A DNA stretch of 64,000 bases, from assembly GCA_002104535.1 (NCBI GenBank), contig NBOG01000006.1:361817-425816 (forward strand), written 5' to 3'. The position numbers were made by a program, and so were the translations under genes. The notes beneath the pieces were generated by a model, which was not told the DNA's origin, made no database searches, and saw nothing but the letters and a program-made list of their open reading frames with translations. The stretch comes from Cognaticolwellia sediminilitoris (lineage in GTDB: Bacteria; Pseudomonadota; Gammaproteobacteria; Enterobacterales; Alteromonadaceae). Shown here in pieces: positions 28,559-38,190 of this stretch (positions are counted from its first letter, which is position 1; every line of letters starts with the position of its first letter).

Positions 28559-29638
28559 ATGATGATACGCCTGCCTTTGATAGCAACATTACTTACTGTA
28601 CTATCAATTAATGCGAATGCTTCAACCAAAGTTGAAGCATTCACTACTAGCCACTCATACAGTAATATCTTACCGATAAAGCAACTTATTGATGATGATT
28701 GGCAACAGCCACCTGATCAAGGAGCTAGCGATGCTTTCACACAAAGTGAAGTGGGAATAAGAGCTTATATTGATAATTTTTCATTCAGTGTTTCTCAACG
28801 TTATGACTACTTTGTCAAAACTGAGCAGCAAACCGCACAAGCATTTTATTTGAATCGAAATGACCTCGCGCTGAACACTTTAGATGAATACAAAATAAAT
28901 TTTCAGTTACTCAATCAGCGCAGTAACGGTATAAAAGTTGGCTATAAATTTCAATACAATAACTTTACTACAGATATTAGATTGGGTTACTGGCGCTTAT
29001 TAGCAACACGTGATTCTTATCTAAATGGTGTTATTTCCGGTGATGATAATGGCAATATTTCTGCCAGCGCGCAACTCAATGAGTTTTATTCAACAGATAA
29101 TTTTTTAAAGCGTAGAAACAGCGACGATTGGAATACACAAGGTACCGGTTTAACAGTCGATCTTCACATGCGTTGGCAACCAAGCTCTAATATCGATTTA
29201 AAACTATCTATAACAGATCTTTATGCTGAATTTACATCTAAAAATACGGGCTATTCTGCTGGTAAATTGGATACTGATGGTACTTTTATTAATAGTATAG
29301 GTGGCATTGCTTATGTACCGCTATATAGGGGGATAGAAACAAGTGCAGAGCATCAATTTTCAATTCCTGTAACGATTAACCTTAACGCCCTGTATCGTAC
29401 TAAAAAACTAACTTATGTCACTCAATTCTTACGTCAAAGTGATATAAATTTTTACTACGTTGGCGTACAATTCGAACATGAAAATAGCTCCACTAGATTG
29501 TTATTGGATATTGAAAATACCGCACCTGAAATTCAATTTCACCACCCTTGGATAACCGCTTATTTTTCGATTGATGATACAGATTTCAATCAAGCCATGT
29601 TATTTAAATTAGGCATTAATTTACACCTAACCTTTTAA
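28559..29638 (+). CDS. Predicted outer-membrane beta-barrel protein
   Basis: The 359 residues begin with a Sec signal peptide (LPLIATLLTVLSINANA). The mature part is an alternating hydrophobic/polar pattern with many Tyr, Asn and short amphipathic strands, and the last residue is Phe in an LHLTF ending, the usual BAM signal. I infer an outer-membrane barrel of about 14-16 strands. No channel or enzyme family is recognised. AAGGA lies 7 bp before the start. It follows the large lipoprotein gene by 140 bp with a terminator between, so the two may work together but are not one simple operon. Confidence 0.65.
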   Translation: MMIRLPLIATLLTVLSINANASTKVEAFTTSHSYSNILPIKQLIDDDWQQPPDQGASDAFTQSEVGIRAYIDNFSFSVSQRYDYFVKTEQQTAQAFYLNRNDLALNTLDEYKINFQLLNQRSNGIKVGYKFQYNNFTTDIRLGYWRLLATRDSYLNGVISGDDNGNISASAQLNEFYSTDNFLKRRNSDDWNTQGTGLTVDLHMRWQPSSNIDLKLSITDLYAEFTSKNTGYSAGKLDTDGTFINSIGGIAYVPLYRGIETSAEHQFSIPVTINLNALYRTKKLTYVTQFLRQSDINFYYVGVQFEHENSSTRLLLDIENTAPEIQFHHPWITAYFSIDDTDFNQAMLFKLGINLHLTF

Positions 29639-29673
29639 CGCTATTTGGCCAACTTTGATACAAAATTTAAACT

Positions 29674-29712
29674 AAAAAAAACGCTTAGATATTTATCTTA
29701 AGCGTTTTTTTT
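29674..29712. terminator. Bidirectional terminator
   Basis: An imperfect hairpin with an ACGCTTA/TTAAGCGT core has an A8 run on one side and a T8 run on the other. It separates the convergent barrel gene and ribBX. Confidence 0.88.
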
Positions 29713-29738
29713 CAAACTAAGTAACCTCAGTTAAACAT

Positions 29739-30848
29739 TTATTCAGAAATATATTCAACTACTTCTAAACCAAAACCAGAAAGTGAATGGTATTTAGTTT
29801 GCGAGCTTAACAAGCGCATTTTACTAACACCTAAGTTAGCTAAAATTTGTGAGCCAACGCCAACGTTGCGTGAGCCAACATGACGCTTCACTTCTTTGAC
29901 TGTTTCGCCAGCATCCAATTTTGCATACTTCTGTACTTGAGCAATTAATTCTGCAGCCGACTCATGCTTGCCTAAAAGGACTAACACACCACCTTCTTCA
30001 CCAATTTTTTTCAATGCTTCTGCCATTGGCCATTTAGCAACACTTTCACGTTGACTAAACAACAGGTCTCTAAAAGTGTTCTCTAGGTGCACACGCACTA
30101 AGGTTGGCTCTTCAGCTTTGATTTCGCCTTTAGTCAAAGCAAAGTGTGCTTGACCATCAATGGTGTCTTTAAACACGGTTAAATCAAAGTCACCGAATTC
30201 AGTCGGGAGTTTACATTGCGAAATACGTTCAATAGTAGTTTCGTTAGCATTACGGTATTCAATTAAATCAGCAATGGTGCCCATTTTAATACCATGTTTC
30301 TCGGCAATAATCTCTAAATCAGGACGACGCGCCATGGTGCCATCTTCATTTAAAATTTCAACGATCACTGCTGCGGCCTCAAAACCAGCCAAACGCGCTA
30401 AATCAACACCAGCTTCGGTGTGGCCTGCACGGTTTAATACGCCGCCATCTTTAGCAATTAAAGGGAAAATATGGCCGGGTTGAACAATTGAATTATGGTC
30501 TGCATCTTTACCGACTGCAGCTAATACAGTTGTAGCACGATCAGCTGCTGAAATTCCGGTAGTTACCCCTTCTGCAGCTTCAATTGAAACAGTAAAGTTA
30601 GTGGTAAATTGCGCATCATTTTTATCAACCATCAACGGAAGTTTTAAACGTTCACAACGCGCTGCTGACATCGGCATACAAATAAGACCACGGCCATGAG
30701 TTGCCATAAAGTTAATCGCTTCTGGCGTAACTTTTTCTGCCGCCATAATGAAGTCACCTTCATTTTCGCGATCTTCATCATCCATTAGAATGACCATTTT
30801 ACCCTGAGCTATATCGTCGATAATCTCTTGTGGGGTGTGTAAATTCAT
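29739..30848 (-). CDS. ribB: 3,4-Dihydroxy-2-butanone-4-phosphate synthase with degenerate GTP cyclohydrolase II domain (RibBX type)
   Basis: The N-terminal half (about 1-205) converts ribulose 5-phosphate to dihydroxybutanone phosphate for riboflavin. It has [21 protein letters not shown] and the [13 protein letters not shown] motif. The C-terminal half aligns with GTP cyclohydrolase II but lacks the zinc Cys cluster (C-D-C-G type), so it should not be a cyclohydrolase. This fits the RibBX hybrids described in Shewanella and relatives. I place the start at 30848 ([11 protein letters not shown]), giving 369 residues and no overlap with ribE. Last of nrdR-ribD-ribE-ribB; ribH is not beside it. 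Confidence 0.92.
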   Translation of the reverse strand: MNLHTPQEIIDDIAQGKMVILMDDEDRENEGDFIMAAEKVTPEAINFMATHGRGLICMPMSAARCERLKLPLMVDKNDAQFTTNFTVSIEAAEGVTTGISAADRATTVLAAVGKDADHNSIVQPGHIFPLIAKDGGVLNRAGHTEAGVDLARLAGFEAAAVIVEILNEDGTMARRPDLEIIAEKHGIKMGTIADLIEYRNANETTIERISQCKLPTEFGDFDLTVFKDTIDGQAHFALTKGEIKAEEPTLVRVHLENTFRDLLFSQRESVAKWPMAEALKKIGEEGGVLVLLGKHESAAELIAQVQKYAKLDAGETVKEVKRHVGSRNVGVGSQILANLGVSKMRLLSSQTKYHSLSGFGLEVVEYISE

Positions 30849-30858
30849 GACAACCTCT

Positions 30859-31518
30859 TTATTTAATAAAACCATTACGCGCTAATAACGCATGCGTAAC
30901 ACCTGAATCTACTTGTTTTTCAGGTGACTGCTGGGTAAGTAATCTTTCTATATATCGGGCAATTAAATCAACTTCGACATTCACTTTCGTGCCCACTTGG
31001 TATTTACTGATAATTGTTTCTTGAGTGGTATGCGGCACAATAGTTAAACGAAATTGTTCCGTTGTTAAACTATTCACCGTTAGACTTGTACCATCAATAG
31101 TAATCGAGCCTTTTTCGGCAATATAAGGGGCTAATTCAGCGGGCATACTTAACCAATACTCAATGCTATTACCTTTGTGCTCAATGGCCTTAATTTCACT
31201 TACACCATCTACATGGCCAGAAACCATATGGCCACCAAAACGTGTAGTTGGCAGCATAGCTTTCTCAAGATTGACACTATCTCCAACTTGATAATGTGCT
31301 AAACCTGAACGCTTAATGGTTTCACTCGATACGTCAGCACTAAAACTGGCACTATCTAATGCGGTTACGGTTAAGCAAACACCATTAGTGGCAATTGAGT
31401 CGCCTAATTTAACATCTGATAAGTCTAATGATGCAGTATCAATAGTGATGCGCGCACCATCACCTGAAGTATTTATTGCTCTTAAGCGCCCAACGGCTTC
31501 TATGATCCCTGTAAACAT
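30859..31518 (-). CDS. ribE: Riboflavin synthase (alpha chain)
   Basis: The enzyme dismutates two 6,7-dimethyl-8-ribityllumazine molecules to riboflavin. The 219 residues show the internal duplication of the family: [10 protein letters not shown] at the start, [26 protein letters not shown] between halves, then [16 protein letters not shown] in the second half. It is called ribE or ribC depending on species. It lies between ribD and ribB on the minus strand. Confidence 0.96.
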   Translation of the reverse strand: MFTGIIEAVGRLRAINTSGDGARITIDTASLDLSDVKLGDSIATNGVCLTVTALDSASFSADVSSETIKRSGLAHYQVGDSVNLEKAMLPTTRFGGHMVSGHVDGVSEIKAIEHKGNSIEYWLSMPAELAPYIAEKGSITIDGTSLTVNSLTTEQFRLTIVPHTTQETIISKYQVGTKVNVEVDLIARYIERLLTQQSPEKQVDSGVTHALLARNGFIK

Positions 31519-31614
31519 TATTTATCTCATCGTTTATTTGACATTAATTTTTGCAAACTATTGTCTATGGGTATTAGTTAAATTTTTTGGCGATTTAAGC
31601 CATTAACGACTAAT

Positions 31615-32742
31615 TTATCGATTAAATTTTGCCGTTATTCTAATATCTTTTCCAATCATACGTATATCTGTAATATCGACTGTTTTGGCTTCAGATAACG
31701 TTACTATTTCTGGCATATTCACTAGACCTTTGCCGTCATTTCCAATCAGCTTTGGTGCCTGAAACAGAATGAGTTCATCAACTAAATTTTGACGAATAAA
31801 AGCACCGGCTAATTGCGAACCTGATTCAATTAACACATCGTTCAGCCTTTGTTGAGCCAAGTAAGTTAATAGTAACTTCAGATCAATATATTCACTATCG
31901 CTTGCTTTAGGAATAATGACCTGTTCTACAAAATGAGGCCAACTTACGTTATTTTCAATGCCCTGCCGAATTAATAATATTTTGCTGTCTGTTTTGAAGA
32001 TAGCGAGATCCGGTGTCAGGCGATTTTTACTGTCAATGACAATACGAACAGGCTGCCTTACATCTACTTCTGGGTAACTGTTTTTTAATTCGCCTAAAGC
32101 TTGCCAACGCACATTCATCTGAGCGTTATCAAAAATAACTGAATCTGCGCCACAAATAACACCGCAACTCTGTGCTCTTAGCCTTTGTACATCAGTACGC
32201 GCTTCAACACCGGTGATCCACTTGCTTTCGCCAGAAGCCATCGCTGTTTTACCATCTAATGTGGCCGCGAGCTTGCAGCGAACATAAGGCCGTTTAGTGG
32301 TCATTAACTGAATAAAACCAGTATTTAGTGCTCGCGCATCTTGTTCAAGTAAACCGAATTGAGTAGTAATCCCTGCTGCGCCTAGCAATTCAAGGCCACG
32401 ACCGGAAACTTTAGGGTTTGGATCAACCATTGCGGCTATAACGTGACTAACTTGAGCTTTAATTAACGCTTCGGCGCAAGGTGGTGTTAGACCGTAATGA
32501 CTACATGGCTCTAAAGTGACATAAGCCGTTGCACCTTTAGCCTTTTCACCGGCCTGTTTCAGCGCGTGAACTTCGGCATGCCCTTGACCTGCTTTTTGAT
32601 GAAATCCTTCACCAACAATTTCACCGTTTTGCACAATGACACAGCCAACACGAGGATTAGGCGACGTTGTATAATGGCCTCGCTTAGCTAAGCTAATGGC
32701 GCGTTGCATAAATTGGTGATCATTTAATGAAAAATTGCTCAT
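31615..32742 (-). CDS. ribD: Bifunctional riboflavin deaminase/reductase RibD
   Basis: RibD deaminates and reduces the pyrimidine intermediate of riboflavin synthesis. The N-terminal cytidine-deaminase-like domain has HAEVHAL and PCSHYGLTPPCAEALI (zinc His/Cys/Cys and catalytic Glu). The C-terminal DHFR-like reductase (about 146-375) contains KLAATLDGKTAM and ESGSQLAGAFI. The 375 residues match the E. coli length of 367. It is 38 bp after nrdR. Confidence 0.96.
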   Translation of the reverse strand: MSNFSLNDHQFMQRAISLAKRGHYTTSPNPRVGCVIVQNGEIVGEGFHQKAGQGHAEVHALKQAGEKAKGATAYVTLEPCSHYGLTPPCAEALIKAQVSHVIAAMVDPNPKVSGRGLELLGAAGITTQFGLLEQDARALNTGFIQLMTTKRPYVRCKLAATLDGKTAMASGESKWITGVEARTDVQRLRAQSCGVICGADSVIFDNAQMNVRWQALGELKNSYPEVDVRQPVRIVIDSKNRLTPDLAIFKTDSKILLIRQGIENNVSWPHFVEQVIIPKASDSEYIDLKLLLTYLAQQRLNDVLIESGSQLAGAFIRQNLVDELILFQAPKLIGNDGKGLVNMPEIVTLSEAKTVDITDIRMIGKDIRITAKFNR

Positions 32743-32780
32743 TATACGGCTCAGTTTAAACCCAAGTTAATTGTACTAAG

Positions 32781-33236
32781 TTAGTCATCATCGCCTAAGC
32801 GAGCAATTTCCTCTCCAAACTCTTTAATATCTTCAAACGAGCGATAAACTGAAGCAAAACGGATATAAGCCACTTTATCTAAACTTTTTAGCTGTTCCAT
32901 AATAATCGTACCGAGCATTTCGCTCGATACTTCGCGCTCGCCAGTTGCCCGCAATTGTGATTTAAGTTTATTTATCGACAATTCCATTTCTTCAGTACTG
33001 ACCGGTCTTTTTTCTAAAGCGCGTAAAAGACCATTGCGCATTTTATCTTCGTTGAAAGGTTCACGAGAACCATCACGTTTAATAATGCGCGGCATTACCA
33101 GTTCAGCACTTTCAAAGGTAGTGTATCTTTCATGGCAGGCCAAGCACTCTCGACGACGACGTACTTGGTGACCATCAGAAACTAAGCGTGAATCGATAAC
33201 TTTAGTATCGTTAGCTGAACAAAAAGGGCAATACAT
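32781..33236 (-). CDS. nrdR: Transcriptional repressor NrdR
   Basis: NrdR is an ATP/dATP-sensing repressor of ribonucleotide reductase genes. The 151 residues have the zinc ribbon CPFC...CLAC (residues 3-34), the [18 protein letters not shown] motif, and an ATP-cone domain starting with [15 protein letters not shown]. First of the nrdR-ribD-ribE-ribB group, downstream of glyA in the same direction. Confidence 0.97.
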   Translation of the reverse strand: MYCPFCSANDTKVIDSRLVSDGHQVRRRRECLACHERYTTFESAELVMPRIIKRDGSREPFNEDKMRNGLLRALEKRPVSTEEMELSINKLKSQLRATGEREVSSEMLGTIIMEQLKSLDKVAYIRFASVYRSFEDIKEFGEEIARLGDDD

Positions 33237-33399
33237 TTATATGTTCCGTTGTTTACAAGTCATGGGCAATAAGAAAAACCAAGCTATTATTTTAATCGCT
33301 TGGTATTAATGCCAGTATTTTAATTGAAAACAGCGCATTAAGCTAAAAATCTTACCAACAATATAAAATTAAACTTGAGTGTCCGAGTTTCGCAAATAA

Positions 33400-33423
33400 A
33401 AATGGCCACTAATGTGGCCATTT
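33400..33423 (-). terminator. Terminator of glyA
   Basis: A 10-bp stem AAATGGCCAC/GTGGCCATTT with a 4-nt loop is followed on the minus strand by TTATTT. It separates glyA from nrdR. Confidence 0.85.
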
Positions 33424-33476
33424 AACGCTGTTTTTGCTGAACTTATTCAACAAATTTCGACGTTGTTATTAATAGT

Positions 33477-34733
33477 TTACTTGTAAACAGGAAAACGAGC
33501 ACAAAGCTCACTCACGCCAGCTTTAACTTTAGCGATAACGTCTTCGTTTTCGATATCATCTAAAATATCACAAATCCAAGCAGTAATCGTTTTGGTTTCT
33601 TCAACACCAAAGCCACGACGAGTAATTGCCGGTGTACCTAAACGTAAGCCAGAAGTTACAAATGGTGAGCGAGGATCATTTGGTACTGAGTTTTTGTTCA
33701 CTGTGATGTGAGCACGGCCTAGGGCGGCGTCAGCATCTTTACCTGTAATATCTTTATCAATTAAATCAAGTAATAACAGATGGTTTTCAGTGCCGTTAGA
33801 AACAACTTTATAACCACGCTCTTGTAATACCGCCACCATAGCTTTGGCATTATCTAACACATTTTGCTGATAAACTTTAAATTCAGGTTGTAGCGCTTCT
33901 TTAAATGCCACCGCTTTTGCCGCGATAATATGCATTAATGGGCCACCTTGACCACCTGGGAATACTGCACTGTTTAATTTTTTGTAAACGGCTTCGTCAT
34001 CACAACCTGAAACAATTAAACCGCCACGTGGGCCAGCCAATGTTTTATGAGTTGTAGTCGTTACTACGTGCGCATGTGGTACCGGGTTAGGATATAAACC
34101 TGCCGCGACTAAGCCTGCAACGTGAGCCATATCAACGAAGAAGTAAGCGCCAACTTTATCAGCAATGGTACGCATACGCGCCCAATCAACAATGCCAGAA
34201 AAAGCCGAGAAACCACCGATGATCATTTCAGGCTTATGCTCGATTGCTAAACGCTCTAATTCAGCATAATCGATATCACCTGTTTCAGGATGTAATCCAT
34301 ATTGAATAGCTTCGTAAGACTTACCTGAAAAGTTAACATGTGAACCATGAGTTAAATGCCCACCATGCGCTAAGCTCATGCCTAGTACTTTTCCACCCGG
34401 AGAAACTAACGCTTGAAAAACCGCTGCGTTTGCTTGTGAGCCAGCATGTGGTTGTACGTTTGCATAAGTAGCACCAAATAACTCTTTTGCACGATCAATT
34501 GCTAACTGCTCAGCAACATCAACATATTCACAACCACCGTAATAACGCTTACCGGGGTAACCTTCAGCATATTTATTAGTCAGCTGTGAACCTTGGGCTT
34601 CAAGTACACGTGGGCTACAGTAATTTTCTGAAGCGATGAGTTCAATGTGCTCTTCTTGTCGAACAACTTCTTTGCTCATTGCTTGATAAAGTTCTGGATC
34701 GAAATCAGCAATATTCATATCACGTGTAAACAT
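33477..34733 (-). CDS. glyA: Serine hydroxymethyltransferase
   Basis: This PLP enzyme interconverts serine and glycine with tetrahydrofolate, the main source of one-carbon units. The 418 residues (E. coli 417) show [46 protein letters not shown] and the PLP-lysine motif [16 protein letters not shown] (near residue 230). The 290-bp gap upstream (34734-35023) should hold its promoter and shows no other gene. Confidence 0.98.
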   Translation of the reverse strand: MFTRDMNIADFDPELYQAMSKEVVRQEEHIELIASENYCSPRVLEAQGSQLTNKYAEGYPGKRYYGGCEYVDVAEQLAIDRAKELFGATYANVQPHAGSQANAAVFQALVSPGGKVLGMSLAHGGHLTHGSHVNFSGKSYEAIQYGLHPETGDIDYAELERLAIEHKPEMIIGGFSAFSGIVDWARMRTIADKVGAYFFVDMAHVAGLVAAGLYPNPVPHAHVVTTTTHKTLAGPRGGLIVSGCDDEAVYKKLNSAVFPGGQGGPLMHIIAAKAVAFKEALQPEFKVYQQNVLDNAKAMVAVLQERGYKVVSNGTENHLLLLDLIDKDITGKDADAALGRAHITVNKNSVPNDPRSPFVTSGLRLGTPAITRRGFGVEETKTITAWICDILDDIENEDVIAKVKAGVSELCARFPVYK

Positions 34734-35023
34734 GTTAAATCCTCAAATAGTCTGCTATCTGCAGTACTGGGCGTTGGCGTAAGTGCAAAATTAATTGCGG
34801 CATATTTTGCCTGAACTTATAGGGCTTGTACACGGTAAAACCATGCTCTTTTAGTTCATTTAGCAATCAAATATGCCTTAAAGTAAGCAATAAAAAGTAA
34901 AGTCACTTAAACAAAAGCATAATTGAGTACAATATACTTTCTAAAAAACACAAAAACAACAAATTAAATACAACTAAACATCATAAAACAAAATTTATAA
35001 CGAAAAACAACAGCAGCTACCGT

Positions 35024-35650
35024 TTATTTGATTTTCAATAGTTTCTGATATTCACTCTTACGTTTACGATGTAGATGCTCGACAACAAGGTAGGTAACAA
35101 CGATTAATCCGTTCGCCATTAAATATGCTGGTAAAGCATCTTTGTTATTTGTTTGGCTTACCGTATAAATATACCAATTGATTAAAGGTAAGAAGGGTAA
35201 AAATGAAATTTTTGTGATTAACATATATTTTATCGATGCTTTACTTAACGCTATCGCATTTTCAATCGCTTTGTCAGGACTATCTGATATTTGTGTCCAT
35301 GTGGTTAAGCGTAATTTGGTCTCGAAAGAAACAAAAACTACAGACATTAGCCCCCCTAATCCTAAATAGATATTGAACGGTTCGCCCCATTGACCATCAT
35401 AAACACCATATAAAAAAACGATGATCAAACCTAGGGTCGCAATAATATTTGCCGAAAAACATAATTTCGCCATACGCGTTCTTTTACGTGTGTTTTTAAC
35501 AAGCTCGTCCAAGTCGGCTTTAGGTGTCGATTGACTTTGCCAATCTTGGCTTAACTCTGCCCAAGTATCGTCTTCAATCGCTAATTTTTCATTATTACTT
35601 TCTAATTGTTGTGATTTTGTAGTGATAGTTTTTTGCTCTTCTTCGCTCAT
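35024..35650 (-). CDS. Membrane protein, putative anti-sigma factor partner of the ECF sigma gene
   Basis: The family is not recognised by name. The 208 residues have a polar N-terminal cytoplasmic part (1-65, with the WAELSQDWQSQSTPKADLDEL segment) followed by about four membrane helices (66-86, 92-110, 143-160, 172-190) and a basic C-terminal tail. It overlaps the ECF sigma gene by 4 bp (ATGA). This coupling and topology suggest that it holds the sigma factor at the membrane, but no zinc-binding anti-sigma motif is present, so the role is inferred. Confidence 0.55.
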   Translation of the reverse strand: MSEEEQKTITTKSQQLESNNEKLAIEDDTWAELSQDWQSQSTPKADLDELVKNTRKRTRMAKLCFSANIIATLGLIIVFLYGVYDGQWGEPFNIYLGLGGLMSVVFVSFETKLRLTTWTQISDSPDKAIENAIALSKASIKYMLITKISFLPFLPLINWYIYTVSQTNNKDALPAYLMANGLIVVTYLVVEHLHRKRKSEYQKLLKIK

Positions 35651-36249
35651 AAAGCCTCCAACAATTGCATTAACTTTGCCTTTGCTCTTTGTAACCGAAC
35701 ACCGACTAAGTTTGTTGATATAGCCAATACGTCAGCGATATCTTGATAACTCATGCCCTCAAGTGCCAATGTAATCACTTGCTGTTGCTCGAGCTTTAAT
35801 TGCCGAATAGCTTGTGCAAGTCGCTGTTGTTTTTGCTGCTGATTTAAAGATTGATACGGAGTCGGCTGTTGGCATAAAGCAACATCGTTATCTGCTACGG
35901 AATCTGTGGTGCTTACATCATTGCTTGATTCTGTTTTTACGGTCTTAACTGCCTTAGCCACATGGGTTGCTAAAACGTTATGGGCAATACGAGCTATAAA
36001 GGTTTTAACTGCTGAATCCGCACGAAAATTAGGTAAAGCACGCCAAATGTTTAACGCGATTTCTTGAAAAAGCTCTTCTTGAATCGCCGGTTTGGCCTCA
36101 AAGCCGTTGATGATATGTCGGAGCAGTTTTTCATGCTCTGAAATCCATTTAATAAAGATGTCTTGATTGCTCAATGAATAACCCAGTTGTGTTTTAGCTG
36201 TTTCGAAACAGTCTTTTTTTAGTCTGACTGATTCTACTGGGTTATTCAT
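35647..36249 (-). CDS. ECF-type RNA polymerase sigma-70 factor
   Basis: The 200 residues hold sigma region 2 (LLRHIINGFEAKPAIQEELFQEIALNIWRALPNF, then FIARIAHNVLATH) and region 4 with the helix-turn-helix LALEGMSYQDIADVLAISTNLVGVRLQRAKAKL. A Gln-rich linker joins them. It redirects RNA polymerase to an unknown regulon. It sits after an ABC exporter and before a coupled membrane protein on the same strand, 31 bp after the permease gene. Confidence 0.85.
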   Translation of the reverse strand: MNNPVESVRLKKDCFETAKTQLGYSLSNQDIFIKWISEHEKLLRHIINGFEAKPAIQEELFQEIALNIWRALPNFRADSAVKTFIARIAHNVLATHVAKAVKTVKTESSNDVSTTDSVADNDVALCQQPTPYQSLNQQQKQQRLAQAIRQLKLEQQQVITLALEGMSYQDIADVLAISTNLVGVRLQRAKAKLMQLLEAL

Positions 36250-36280
36250 ATATTACAATCCTAGTGCTGGCTAACTCTGA

Positions 36281-37444
36281 TTAACTTAATGACATCACTA
36301 CTTTTTCAGAGGTTAAGCGCTTGGCTAAAATAAGCACTAATCCTACCGTTAATGCAATGGTTGCCACACTGGTAAATAGCAATGCACTCCAGTCGATAGG
36401 CAAGCCTTTAAAAACGTCTTCCATCAACAACGATTGTCCAGAAATAGGCACCCATTCGACCCAAGCAGGTTTATCATCCATTAACATTAATGCAAATGGA
36501 ATAAAGCTTGGCGCCATTATTAACATAGTTACGGTAGATTGCGCTTCTTTAAAGCTTTTAGCCTGAAAAGCAAACAAAAGCTGTAATGATGCGGCAAGAA
36601 AACATATCGGCACTAGTAAAAGTAGCAAGATGACAAAGGTATTAGCGTCAATGCTAAAGGTTGCGCCGATTTTTGTCAGATCGACGAAGTTCATCGCAAC
36701 GGATGTTAAAAACAACATTAAAATAATTGAAATGATTGAAATTGCACTTGCACAACTTAATTTCGCTAAAACAATTTTTAAAGTACTTACAGGCTGGCAC
36801 AACAACATCTCTAGCACATTACGCTCTCGCTCCCCTGCACTTGAATCGATAGCTACCGGTAAGCCAGACATAAATGCGGCCATCATTAAATAAACCCCTA
36901 AGATTAATGAGATCATAACGGCATTACTACTTGGTAACGAAGTGTCTTGCTCAAGTAACTTAATAGGTTGCAATAACTTGGTATCAATACCGCGTACCAG
37001 CAAGCGCTTGTAACCAATGAGCAATGAATGGTCTCTGACCACTTCTTTAATTCGACGAATAGGTGAAGATAACGACTTTTCATTAAAGTCAGCCCGTAGG
37101 GTTAACTCAATGGGTTTACCATCGGCCATATCTATAGCAAAACTTTCAGGAATGGTGAGTTCAATATTACGCTCATTCCAGTTTCGCTCTTCATCTTCAG
37201 GTACATCGGCAAAAGATAAAATGTTTTCATCTTTTAGTGCTTTAATAAGCTTTGGTGCATGTTGTTCACCGGTATACTTAACATAAACAGCTGGGTTATC
37301 TACCGCTTCTTTAATTGCAACTTTTAGCATGACCATGATCATCACTGGCATTAATAACGCCATGCTCATCGCAACCATTAACGCACGTCTATCTCGAAAC
37401 GCTTCTTTAAATTCTTTAACCATTAAGGCTTTTAATTGCATCAT
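36281..37444 (-). CDS. ABC exporter permease, NatB-like (ABC-2 type)
   Basis: The 387-residue permease has an N-terminal helix (about 20-40), a large external domain (45-175), and five further helices from about residue 178 (VMISLILGVYLMMAAFMSGLPVAIDSSAGERERN...LLCQPVSTLKIVLAKL, the ABC-2 signature). It resembles NatB, the Na+ exporter permease of Bacillus, and related bacterial ABC-2 permeases of unknown substrate. It overlaps the ATPase gene by 4 bp. Confidence 0.85.
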   Translation of the reverse strand: MMQLKALMVKEFKEAFRDRRALMVAMSMALLMPVMIMVMLKVAIKEAVDNPAVYVKYTGEQHAPKLIKALKDENILSFADVPEDEERNWNERNIELTIPESFAIDMADGKPIELTLRADFNEKSLSSPIRRIKEVVRDHSLLIGYKRLLVRGIDTKLLQPIKLLEQDTSLPSSNAVMISLILGVYLMMAAFMSGLPVAIDSSAGERERNVLEMLLCQPVSTLKIVLAKLSCASAISIISIILMLFLTSVAMNFVDLTKIGATFSIDANTFVILLLLLVPICFLAASLQLLFAFQAKSFKEAQSTVTMLIMAPSFIPFALMLMDDKPAWVEWVPISGQSLLMEDVFKGLPIDWSALLFTSVATIALTVGLVLILAKRLTSEKVVMSLS

Positions 37445-38187
37445 GCTGCTACTCCCTCATCAGAGCCAATCAATTTAACGAAGGCCTCTTCCAATAATTT
37501 CTCCCCCGCTAAGTCACATAATTCTTGCGGAGTTCCTTGTGCTGCCAGCTTTCCGTTTGCAACAATTATTACCCGATCACATAGCGCAGCAACTTCTTGC
37601 ATCACATGAGATGAAAATAAAATACAGTGACCTTTTTCTTTAAATTTAGCTAAATGGTTACGTAAAATACGCGTACTCATAACATCCAAACCACGAGTCG
37701 GTTCATCAAGAACAAAGTTCTTTGGTTGGTGCACCAGTGCTTGCGCTAGGGTAACCTTCATGCGTTGGCCTTGTGAAAACCCCACGGTTTTACGGTGCGC
37801 TAATTCTGTCATATCCAGGTCTTGTAAAATTTGCTCAATCGCAGCGTGCTTATTAGCCCCCTGCATGCCATGGATACTGGCAAAGTAGTCAATTTGCTCA
37901 TAAGCAGTTAAACGCTCATATAAACCAAATTTATCTGGAAATATCCCGAGTAACTTTCTTGCTTCAATCGGCTCCTCGGTAACTTTAATACCGTCAATAG
38001 TTGCGTAACCTTCATCTGCTCGCAACAAACCGTAAAGAGTCCGCAAGCAAGTAGTTTTCCCGGCACCGTTCGGACCTAATATACCCGTAATTTCGCCATC
38101 TTTAGCGGTAAACGATAAGCCATCTAGCGCTTTAACGGTATTTTTTTTACTGACAAAGCTTTTATGTAAATTATTAACTTCTATCAT
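37441..38187 (-). CDS. ABC exporter ATP-binding protein, NatA-like
   Basis: The 248-residue ATPase has the Walker A GPNGAGKTT (near residue 38), Q-loop FGLYERLTAYEQ region, the signature VGFSQGQRMKV, Walker B FVLDEPTRGLD, and the H-loop LFSSHVM. It drives the NatB-like permease encoded next, with which it overlaps. The substrate is not known. Confidence 0.92.
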   Translation of the reverse strand: MIEVNNLHKSFVSKKNTVKALDGLSFTAKDGEITGILGPNGAGKTTCLRTLYGLLRADEGYATIDGIKVTEEPIEARKLLGIFPDKFGLYERLTAYEQIDYFASIHGMQGANKHAAIEQILQDLDMTELAHRKTVGFSQGQRMKVTLAQALVHQPKNFVLDEPTRGLDVMSTRILRNHLAKFKEKGHCILFSSHVMQEVAALCDRVIIVANGKLAAQGTPQELCDLAGEKLLEEAFVKLIGSDEGVAA

Positions 38188-38190
38188 GAC

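Noticed and set aside
31316-31606. 96-residue plus-strand frame over ribE and its upstream gap
   Set aside because: Most of it is antisense to the conserved ribE start, and the rest is hydrophobic AT-rich translation without a ribosome site.
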